From positions 2,170,001-2,234,000 of the forward strand of contig NZ_CP047946.1 of assembly GCF_014279655.1 (NCBI RefSeq): a stretch of DNA of 64,000 nucleotides, written 5' to 3'. The position numbers and the translations under genes are program-made. The notes beneath the pieces are model-generated. The model was not told where the DNA came from. It worked only from the letters and a program-made list of their open reading frames with translations, and searched no databases. This DNA is from Synechococcus sp. ROS8604 (lineage in GTDB: Bacteria > Cyanobacteriota > Cyanobacteriia > PCC-6307 > Cyanobiaceae). Below are positions 57,447-64,000 of the stretch, piece by piece. Each line of letters starts with the position of its first letter. The first letter of the stretch is position 1.

Positions 57447-58033
57447 TGGATTTCTTTTCTCTTCTTCTCGGCTACTTCCTCGGATCGATCCCCAGTGGCT
57501 GGCTTGCAGGTCGCTGGCTCAAAGGCATTGACCTGCGCGAACTCGGTTCGGGCTCCACGGGAGCCACCAATGTGCTCCGGCAAGTGGGCAAGGGTCCTGC
57601 GTTGGTCGTCTTTTTGATCGATGTTGGCAAGGGAGCCACCGCTGTCTTGATCGCCCGCGCTCTTGGCCTCGGCGATTGGATTCAGGTCTTAGCAGGTCTG
57701 ACCGCTCTGGCTGGTCATATTTGGCCTGTTTGGCTGGGCTTCAAGGGCGGCAAAGCCGTCGCGACCGGATTAGGGATGTTTCTCGGCTTGGCATGGCCGG
57801 TGGGGCTGGCCAGTTTTGGCGTGTTCATGGCGGTGTTCAGCCTGAGCAGGCTCGTGTCACTGGCGAGCGTGTTAGCGGCAATCAGCCTGCCGCTTCTGAT
57901 GGCAGCCGATTCTGGCAGCACGGCCAATCTGGTGGTAGCCCTGGTGGCGATGCTGCTGGTGCTCTGGCGACACCGCAGCAACATCCAGCGGCTGATCAAC
58001 GGCACCGAACCGAAGCTGGGCCAGAAGTCTTGA
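57446..58033 (+). CDS. plsY: glycerol-3-phosphate acyltransferase
   Basis: 195 residues with five membrane helices. PlsY motifs: GSIPSGWL near residue 13, DLRELGSGSTGATNVLRQVGKGPALV near 30 (catalytic Ser and Gly-rich phosphate loop), and GFKGGKAVATGLG near 100. It acylates the sn-1 position of glycerol-3-phosphate with acyl-phosphate, the first step of phospholipid synthesis in the inner membrane. Part of a core cluster with lipid-transport-like genes. Confidence 0.95.
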   Translation: MDFFSLLLGYFLGSIPSGWLAGRWLKGIDLRELGSGSTGATNVLRQVGKGPALVVFLIDVGKGATAVLIARALGLGDWIQVLAGLTALAGHIWPVWLGFKGGKAVATGLGMFLGLAWPVGLASFGVFMAVFSLSRLVSLASVLAAISLPLLMAADSGSTANLVVALVAMLLVLWRHRSNIQRLINGTEPKLGQKS

Positions 58034-58410
58034 GTGCAGCGGCCGGCCTGGGCCTCCTCACGCTGATCGCCCAGGTGAAGATCGCCGGCCAAACGCGGGT
58101 GCTGCTGCTGGATGACTGCCCTGCTGGCTTGGATGGGTTCTACGCCCCGGCGCACAACCGGATCGGCCTCTGCCGCAACAACCACAGCAGCGATGCTGCG
58201 CTCAAAAGCACGCTGCTGCATGAGGCGATGCACCGGCTGCAGCACTGCCGTCAGCCGGAGCTCGACGATCACCTCGACAACGCTCATCGCGTGGATGCCC
58301 TGGAGGAGGAAGCCAGAGACCTGCAGAACTGGTGCGACGAGAAGCCCGGCGCTGCCGCCGATTGGTTGCGGCGACAGCTGAAGGACCAGTGCAGCGATCA
58401 GCCGAACTGA
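58030..58410 (+). CDS. small putative zinc metallopeptidase (HEAMH)
   Basis: 126 residues from TTG 58030, overlapping the plsY stop (TTGA). LLLDDCPAGLDGFYAPAHNRIGL, then LKSTLLHEAMHRLQHC: HExxH zinc motif with His-Glu-x-x-His, and HRVDALEEEARDLQ as a possible third ligand. Small stand-alone gluzincin-like proteins of this type occur in picocyanobacteria. A degenerate partial copy lies at 59311-59600. No signal peptide seen. Confidence 0.65.
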   Translation: MSAAAGLGLLTLIAQVKIAGQTRVLLLDDCPAGLDGFYAPAHNRIGLCRNNHSSDAALKSTLLHEAMHRLQHCRQPELDDHLDNAHRVDALEEEARDLQNWCDEKPGAAADWLRRQLKDQCSDQPN

Positions 58411-58569
58411 GGGGTGAACTGTGCACACCATTGGATCAGAACAGCAAGCTGCCCCTCCCGCTGACGCATGGCTTGCCGCTCGGGCTTACACCCAATACCG
58501 TCGTATCTTTGGCAACGGGCGAGATGCGCTTCGCCTGAGCTCGCCGTGTCGACGATCTCCTGAAAGCGA

Positions 58570-58959
58570 TCAGTCCATCCGGCGCACGGGGCCGGGGTAT
58601 TGCGCAAGTTGCTGATCCGCTGTGATCAGCAATAGGCCATCGGCCTGCGCCTGGGCGAGCAACAAGCGATCGAAGGGATCACGATGCAGCGGCGGCAACT
58701 GCCCCACAGCCAAAACGTGGTGCGCCTCCACAGGCAACTCACGCCAGCCAGCCTCCGATAGAGCCTGGCGGAGCAAAGAGGGCTCCAGCTGAAAGTCGGG
58801 CCGATCCAGACCACGTTTAATCACCAGTTCCCAGAGGCTCACCACGCTGAACACCGGTGTGTTCATGGGGTCTTCCAGCAAGCGAACCAGCGCTGGATCC
58901 AGACGCTCGGGCTCCCCCATGGCCCAAACCAACAGGTGGGTATCCAACAACAACTGCAT
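58570..58959 (-). CDS. PIN-domain toxin (VapC-like)
   Basis: 129 residues. PIN RNase residues: LLLDTHLLVWAM (Asp6), SVVSLWELVIKR (Glu44), RDPFDRLLLAQAQ (Asp94, Asp97) and LLITADQQL (Asp114). Predicted to cleave RNA, as VapC toxins do. Starts with no gap after the antitoxin stop (TGAATG). Confidence 0.88.
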   Translation of the reverse strand: MQLLLDTHLLVWAMGEPERLDPALVRLLEDPMNTPVFSVVSLWELVIKRGLDRPDFQLEPSLLRQALSEAGWRELPVEAHHVLAVGQLPPLHRDPFDRLLLAQAQADGLLLITADQQLAQYPGPVRRMD

Positions 58960-59217
58960 TCAGCTCTCGGCAATCCCTTCAAACAAGTTGGCAATCGCCT
59001 CCTGGCCCATTTGATCAAAGTCGTTAGGGACCGAGCATGCGCCCCTCAGAAGACCAAGCCGCGAGGACACCGGGGCCAAATCTCCGGACTGGACCAGGGG
59101 CGTGACGCGCACCATCGGCTTACCCGCCTTGCAGATCACAAACGACTGACCGGCTGCCGCCTCATCCACCAAGCGCGATAAATGGGTTTTGGCCTCGTGC
59201 ATGTTGACCTGCTTCAC
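58960..59217 (-). CDS. Phd/YefM-type antitoxin
   Basis: 85 residues from GTG 59217, chosen because AGGAGG lies 6 nt upstream. MHEAKTHLSRLVDEAAAGQSFVI with KPMVRVTPL is the Phd/YefM DNA-binding fold; the remaining tail wraps the toxin. Should neutralise the PIN toxin encoded directly downstream and autoregulate the pair. Confidence 0.85.
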   Translation of the reverse strand: MKQVNMHEAKTHLSRLVDEAAAGQSFVICKAGKPMVRVTPLVQSGDLAPVSSRLGLLRGACSVPNDFDQMGQEAIANLFEGIAES

Positions 59218-59310
59218 CACGCCCCTCCTGATTTCAACCAACTTAGTCGACTAACTAAGCACAGGCTTAGTGCAAACCTCACCCCCCTGCTGCTCCTGGC
59301 CATCGGCTAC

Positions 59311-59600
59311 CTGCTGTTGGCGACACCGCAGCAACATCCAAAGAGTGATCAATGGCACCCAGCCGAAGCTGGGCCAGAAGTCTTGAGTGCAGCGGCCGGC
59401 ATCACCCTGATCACCCAGGTGGAAAGCGCCGGCCAGACGCACGTGCTGCTGCTGGACGACTGACTTCCCTGCAGGTCTGGAGGGGTTTTATGCCCCATCC
59501 CACAACCGCATCGGACTCTGCCGCAACAACCACAGCAGCGAGGCGGCGCTCACCAGCACGCTGCTGCATGCGGCGATGCACCGGCTGCAGCACTGGAACC
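59311..59600 (+). pseudogene. partial duplicate of plsY tail and HEAMH peptidase gene
   Basis: About 290 bp closely resembling 57963-58240: the end of plsY (GCGACACCGCAGCAACATCC...GGGCCAGAAGTCTTGAGTG, split by differences) and the beginning of the peptidase. The copy has an early stop after LLLDD and a frameshift, and the zinc motif reads HAAMH, so the catalytic Glu is lost. The VapBC-like pair lies between original and copy. Confidence 0.8.
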
Positions 59601-59611
59601 CAACGCAGCGA

Positions 59612-60700
59612 TCAGCCGATGAAGTCGGGCAAGGCGTAGCTGGTGGAGTAGTCGTAACTCCAACCACCACTGCTGTTGTTGAAGGTGCGAAGCCCAAAGA
59701 GGTCGCTGTAGATCGCTGGGAAATTGGCATCACTACCATCACCCATGCCCAGCACCGACACCTGCAAACGATTGGCCGGGTCGGCTTGCTGCGCCGCGAT
59801 GGCATCGAGGGTTGCATTCAGGCGGTTCTGCATCGCAGTCCACTGCTGCTCACCCGCGTTGTTGTTCAGGAAGGTGGCATCACCATCGATGTCGTAAAGC
59901 AGGCCGGAGCTGGTGATCGAATCGCCGCCCAAGCTGCCTGGAAGGGGCACCGACTGACCCGTAAGTGAATCGGAACCAGCGCCGGTGCGCGTGTCCCACC
60001 AGGCACGACGCTCAGGACGGCCATCCGTGGTCATGTTGATGTAAGTGGTGATGGGATCGGCATCGGAACGATTCAGCTTGGCCGCCAGCAAGTGCTCTAA
60101 TCCCTCCAGCGCACCAAGCATTTCTGTGCCTGAGTAGAGATTGGAAGCGGGGCGCGCCTCTCCCCAGAACGTGTCATTCGCGGTCACGGCGGGCAGCCCA
60201 CGCTCGGCCCACAACACGTTGCCGTCGATCGAATTGCCGTAGATCTGATCGGGAGTCTGCAAGCCGATAATTGCCTCGGCGGCTCGCTTGCCTGCACTGG
60301 GATCGTCTGCAGTGATCGTTGCGGAGCCGTAATCCACGGCATAGCCGTAGCTGATCCAATGCAGCTTGAGATCCTGCACATCTCCAGAGTGATTGGGATC
60401 AACGATCACCTCAAAGTCGTTGAGCACCTCGGCCAGATCAGCAGCAGAGTTCTTGATCACCGCGTCTTTGAACGCAGCCGTGGAGAGCACACCGCTTTCG
60501 CCCTTGCGGCTGAAGCCATAGCCCGCTTTCTCCAGGGCCTGTTGATAGGCATAGAGCGACACCCGATCCTGGCTTTCCAAATGATTGGCCTGTCCCGCCA
60601 GAGCCGTCGACGGATCGGATTGCAACATCGAGGTGGAGTTGTCCATCAGCAGGTACAACGCCACATCTGTTTTGCCGAGTTCATCAGGAGGAACAGGAGC
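59612..60700 (-). pseudogene. von Willebrand A domain fragment of a surface protein
   Basis: About 360 residues: VALYLLMDNSTSMLQSD carries the MIDAS DxSxS motif, and the domain continues through YINMTTDGRPERRAWWD (late DG of MIDAS) to VLGMGDGSDANFPAIY. Such domains occur in very large secreted RTX/cadherin-like proteins of marine cyanobacteria. The upstream part of the frame (MPLSWPQLAIQPKLDC) is antisense to a beta-barrel fragment, so the true N-terminus is missing; the rest of a large protein is also absent. Confidence 0.65.
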
Positions 60701-60965
60701 ACAGTCGAGCTTGGGCTGGATTGCCAACTGGGGCCAAGACAACGGCAACCAAACCGTGCGCTACATCGAAAGCGGCAACAGCTACTCCTATGGCATGAGC
60801 ACCGAGAACGCCAATGGCCTGCTGGTGGAAGCCGGCCTCGATTACACCACTTTCAATTTCAGCGACACCTCCGTTGGTGTGTTTGTGCGTGGGGGCCCGG
60901 TGTTCTGGGGTAGCGATCTCGGCACCAGCTGGCGAGCCTGGGGCGGTCTCAGCCTCACCTTTTAA
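60700..60965 (+). pseudogene. autotransporter-like beta-barrel C-terminal fragment
   Basis: LGWIANWGQDNGNQTVRYIE... to the end GLSLTF shows alternating strands and a terminal Phe, as in outer-membrane autotransporter barrels. Only the last four or five strands remain. It meets the von Willebrand A fragment head to head at about 60700, suggesting an inversion or deletion joined the remains of two surface-protein genes. Confidence 0.6.
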
Positions 60966-60973
60966 GACACGGA

Positions 60974-61729
60974 TCAGCCGCTAAACCCACTGAAGCAAGC
61001 GGCAAACGCAGCGCTGGGGTTTTCAGCCTTGGTGATCGGCCGGCCGATCACCAGCTGACTGGCACCGGCTGCAAGTGCTTCGGAAGGCCCCATCACCCGG
61101 GCCTGATCACCCACCGCCGCTCCCTTGGGGCGAATCCCCGGGGTGACAAGCGCAAACGGCTCGGGATGCTGCGCCCGTAACGCCGCGGCCTCCAAAGGCG
61201 AACACACACAACCACCGATACCTGCAGTTGCCGATAGCTGCGCTAACGCCGGCACCCGCTCGGCGATGCCTTGGCTGATGGCGAGTTCCCGTTGCAGCCG
61301 CTGCTGCTCCCAGCTGGTGAGCACCGTCACCGCCAAAAGAGTTGGCAACGGCTGCCCGCTGCTTTGCGCCCCCTCCACCGCCGCGGCTTGAGCCGCCTGC
61401 AGCGCTTCGCTGCCAGCGCAGGCATGGACGGTGATCAGCTCCGCTCCGAGTGCCGCCGCCCGCCGGCAAGCCCCTGCCATGGTCGCCGGAATGTCGTGAA
61501 ATTTGAGATCCAGAAACACCCGCAAACCCTTGTCCCGCAACTGAGCTACCACCTCCGGCCCCGCTTGCACGAACAGCTCCAGGCCCACCTTCACCCAGCG
61601 CAACCCTTCCACCGCGGCCGCAAACTCCAAGGCCTGCTCCGGCGCCATGCCATCGAGGGCCACGATGATCCGTTCCGCTGATTCAGGCGAGAAAGAGGAA
61701 GCCACGCAGCATCTCCGCACGACCCTCAT
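60974..61729 (-). CDS. pyrF: orotidine 5'-phosphate decarboxylase
   Basis: 251 residues from ATG 61729; GTG 61705 may be the real start because family similarity begins about there (ERIIVALDG). Catalytic motif [13 protein letters not shown] (Asp-x-Lys-x-x-Asp type: DLKFHDIP), LITVHACAG, and the phosphate-binding [10 protein letters not shown] and QLVIGRPIT. Converts OMP to UMP, last step of de novo pyrimidine synthesis, in the cytosol. Confidence 0.95.
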   Translation of the reverse strand: MRVVRRCCVASSFSPESAERIIVALDGMAPEQALEFAAAVEGLRWVKVGLELFVQAGPEVVAQLRDKGLRVFLDLKFHDIPATMAGACRRAAALGAELITVHACAGSEALQAAQAAAVEGAQSSGQPLPTLLAVTVLTSWEQQRLQRELAISQGIAERVPALAQLSATAGIGGCVCSPLEAAALRAQHPEPFALVTPGIRPKGAAVGDQARVMGPSEALAAGASQLVIGRPITKAENPSAAFAACFSGFSG

Positions 61730-61757
61730 CGTGATGGGTCATGAGCACCCCCTCAGG

Positions 61758-62639
61758 TCAAGCCGCCACTTGAAAAGGATCGGCAGGCAAACCTTTCACA
61801 CCCACATCCGCCTGAAACAGGCCACCAGCCAAGGGCTCAGCCGCAATGGCAGCAGCATCCATCTCCCTTCTTGCGGTCGTAATAAACAACTGATCCAAGT
61901 GGGGACCGCCAAAACAACAGGAGGTGACCTGACGACAAGGCACCGCCAATCGGTCGAGCAATTGACCGCTGATGGGATCCCAGCGCGTGACCGCCCCACC
62001 ACCAAAGAGGGCAATCCAAAGCCTTCCCTCCGCATCGATGCACATGCCATCCGGAACGGCATCCCAATCCTCTGGAATCTGCACACAGATGCTGGGTTCT
62101 GCGGCGATCTCACCTGAGCTGGTGAGCGGGAAGGCCATCACCTTCAGCGTTGGCGAATCAATGAAATAGAGCGTCCCACGGTCTTGGCTCCAAGCCAATC
62201 CATTGGAAATGGTGAGCTGGCGGCGTTGGCGCGTGATCCTTCCATCACCATCCAGCCGCCATAGAGATCCAGCCAATGGCTCGAAGTCATAGGCCATCGT
62301 GCCGGCCCAAAAGCGGCCCCATGGATCACATTTCCCGTCGTTGAAGCGATTGCCAGGCCGGTCGACCTCTGGATCCAACAACAGGGTCACAACCCCGGTG
62401 CTCGGATCCATCCTCATCAACCCCGCCGCTGTTGCCAAGAGCAAATCGCCGACGGATGTGGGAACAACAGCACCCACGTGGGCAGGAAGATGAAAAAAAT
62501 CATTGTTGCCTGCTGCAGGATCAAACAGGCCAATTCTGGAAGCCTCAATATCCACCCAAAGAAGAATGTTCCGCTCAGACCACCAGCAGGGTCCTTCTGC
62601 CAACCCTGCGGCGATCGGCAACACACAACGACAGCTCAT
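61758..62639 (-). CDS. SMP-30/gluconolactonase family protein
   Basis: 294 residues. Six-bladed propeller of the SMP-30/LRE family: AEGPCWWSERNILLWVDI at the N-terminus (metal-binding Glu), GNRFNDGKCDPWGRFWAGTM in the middle (Asn, Asp ligands), NGLAWSQDRGTLYFID and PDGMCIDAEGRLWIALFGGG. Hydrolyses a sugar lactone or related ester; substrate unknown. ATG at 62639 shares bases with the preceding gene stop (TGATG). Confidence 0.9.
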   Translation of the reverse strand: MSCRCVLPIAAGLAEGPCWWSERNILLWVDIEASRIGLFDPAAGNNDFFHLPAHVGAVVPTSVGDLLLATAAGLMRMDPSTGVVTLLLDPEVDRPGNRFNDGKCDPWGRFWAGTMAYDFEPLAGSLWRLDGDGRITRQRRQLTISNGLAWSQDRGTLYFIDSPTLKVMAFPLTSSGEIAAEPSICVQIPEDWDAVPDGMCIDAEGRLWIALFGGGAVTRWDPISGQLLDRLAVPCRQVTSCCFGGPHLDQLFITTARREMDAAAIAAEPLAGGLFQADVGVKGLPADPFQVAA

Positions 62640-63034
62640 CAATACAAAACAGGCCTATCTACACGCTTCCTTCCCAGAATCACGCGCTTGACCACACCTT
62701 CTTTCTTGGTGTAGTTAACTAATTTATCGCCCTCAATGGTATTCAAACTCATCACTCCGGCCTGGCGATAGTCACGATCAAAGGGCAAGGTCCATGATTT
62801 ACCGCTGCGCATCACATACACAACAAATCGACGATCCTCACTGATACAAAACCGTACGCTTACCTCATCAAAGACACCAACATCGCTTCCATATTCAGCC
62901 TTGTTGTAGTCACACGCCTGAGCTCGCTCATATTCATCCTTAATCCCAGCATGGGCCGGTACTGTTATTCCCACACCCGCCAAACAGGCAAGGACCACTC
63001 CGAAGACAGAACGCGAAGAGTTCATATCAAGCAT
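62639..63034 (-). CDS. small exported protein of unknown function
   Basis: 131 residues (122 if started at the inner Met, MNSSRSVFG). Signal peptide (VFGVVLACLAGVGITVPAHA) with an AHA cleavage site, then a beta-rich domain with two cysteines (AQACDYNK, VRFCISEDRR). No family recognised. Coupled by TGATG overlap to the SMP-30 gene. Confidence 0.7.
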   Translation of the reverse strand: MLDMNSSRSVFGVVLACLAGVGITVPAHAGIKDEYERAQACDYNKAEYGSDVGVFDEVSVRFCISEDRRFVVYVMRSGKSWTLPFDRDYRQAGVMSLNTIEGDKLVNYTKKEGVVKRVILGRKRVDRPVLY

Positions 63035-63074
63035 GCTTCTCCTGGTTTTGAGCTGGAGCAGTCATAGCAGCACA

Positions 63075-64000
63075 TCAAGGAACCAATCGCCTAAATGTCT
63101 TTTTGCCTAGCTGAAGAACCTTCCCTTCCAATTCGAATCCTGAAGCAAATTCTTGATTGGGGTCGGTGATTTTCTCTCCCTCAAGGCGTGCGGCTCCCCC
63201 TTTGATTTGCCGGCGCGCCTCACTACTGCTGGCACAGATCCCTACCGCACTGAGCAGATAGAACGCCTTGGCAGGAAAGTTCACTGCAGAAAGTGATGCC
63301 TCTGGCACATCCGCCGCTAATGCACCCGATCCAGCCACCAACGTGGCAGCATCCGCCTGTGCTTTATGGGCCACCTCCATGCCATAGCGGCTTGCCGTCA
63401 CCGCCAAAGCCATGGCTTTTTGCTTTTCACGGGGATTCTCCGGCAATGCTTCATCGGCCAGATCGGTTAGCAACATCAGATAGTCGTGAATGGCCGCATC
63501 ACCAACTTTCTCGAGCTTGGAGTACATCGACAGCGGATCATCTTCCAAGCCCACCGTGTTACCAAGGCTCTTACTCATCTTCTGAACGCCATCAAGACCA
63601 ACAAGGATGGGTAAGAGCAAGCCGAACTGCGTTCGTTGGCCGAAGTGACGCTGCAAGTCACGCCCCATCGCCACATTAAATTTCTGATCCGTACCCCCCA
63701 GCTCCACATCAGCATCCACAGCCACAGAGTCATACCCCTGAAGCAAGGGATAGAGGAACTCATGCAGGGCGATTGGGGTACCGCTCCCATACCGCTTGGC
63801 AAAGTCATCCTTGGCCAACATTTGACCCACGGTGGCCGTTCCCAGCAAGCCAATCACCTGAGGCAAGTCCAGGCCCTCAAGCCATTCGCTGTTGCGTCGC
63901 ACCTCCAGGCGTCCAGGAGTTTCAAAATCAAGCAGGGCCCTTTCCTTGGGTTGTCCTTGCCCTAGCTGGCGCAGATAGGTCGTCGCATTGGCCTCAACCT
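63075..64000 (-). CDS. tyrS: tyrosyl-tRNA synthetase, 5' end beyond window
   Basis: C-terminal 308 or so residues of Tyr[19 protein letters not shown] (tyrosine/AMP pocket), [14 protein letters not shown] (KMSKS loop) and a C-terminal S4 RNA-binding domain ([20 protein letters not shown]). Charges tRNA-Tyr. The frame is open to the window edge; the HIGH motif and start lie outside. Confidence 0.95.
   Translation of the reverse strand, partial: VEANATTYLRQLGQGQPKERALLDFETPGRLEVRRNSEWLEGLDLPQVIGLLGTATVGQMLAKDDFAKRYGSGTPIALHEFLYPLLQGYDSVAVDADVELGGTDQKFNVAMGRDLQRHFGQRTQFGLLLPILVGLDGVQKMSKSLGNTVGLEDDPLSMYSKLEKVGDAAIHDYLMLLTDLADEALPENPREKQKAMALAVTASRYGMEVAHKAQADAATLVAGSGALAADVPEASLSAVNFPAKAFYLLSAVGICASSSEARRQIKGGAARLEGEKITDPNQEFASGFELEGKVLQLGKKTFRRLVP

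Overview
The window comes from a picocyanobacterium of the Synechococcus/Cyanobium type. The flanks carry compact, GC-richer housekeeping genes in a cyanobacterial style (gluQ, an HU gene, glgX, a GPH sugar symporter, an MlaE-like permease, DUF3119 and DUF3086 proteins, plsY, pyrF, tyrS). The lineage is inferred from gene content and protein character; no search was run.

Layout. (1) 1-4068: left core flank (gluQ cut by the edge, HU with its terminator, a degenerate metallo-beta-lactamase-like protein, glgX). (2) 4072-53641: a roughly 49.5-kb genomic island. A 48-bp perfect direct repeat bounds it: the 3' part of tRNA-Gly(TCC) beside glgX, and the same bases inside the intact tRNA-Gly at the other end. 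A decayed tyrosine integrase lies next to the intact tRNA. (3) 53704-64000: right core flank, interrupted by a VapBC-like pair, a decayed duplication, and a von Willebrand A / autotransporter fragment pair.

The island is a mosaic. 4.1-7.2 kb is a graveyard of Fic, IS21, IS3 and ISAs1 fragments. 7.2-38.8 kb is AT-richer and holds one large lipid/polyketide-type locus. Its main synthase has two nitronate-monooxygenase-like barrels, KS, AT and ACP in one frame, and KR-DH in the -1 frame. The junction carries a slippery GGGAAAG directly before the stop, an SD-like GAGG upstream, and a perfect 11-bp stem-loop 8 nt downstream. I read this as a programmed -1 frameshift making a fusion of about 2,793 residues. 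Around it are a second KS-AT protein, a phosphopantetheinyl transferase, an ACP-sulfotransferase fusion, two more sulfotransferases, three alpha/beta hydrolases (one a lipoprotein), a beta-propeller protein, unknown proteins, a TPR protein, a HlyD-type membrane adaptor (itself split by a +1 shift), and an AurF-like diiron oxygenase with its own ferredoxin. Together they suggest synthesis, sulfation, oxidation, release and export of a long-chain lipid; the product is unknown.

38.8-42.5 kb holds IS3 remnants, a cysQ fragment fused to a sodium-symporter fragment, and a metzincin protease. 42.7-53.5 kb is GC-rich and resembles a phage satellite or integrative element in decay: ribbon-helix-helix proteins, a run of tiny overlapping genes, a truncated DUF3854 primase-like protein, a nucleoside phosphorylase, a 5'-truncated serine recombinase, a TacAT-like toxin-antitoxin pair, a decayed PIN toxin with its antitoxin, and the broken integrase.
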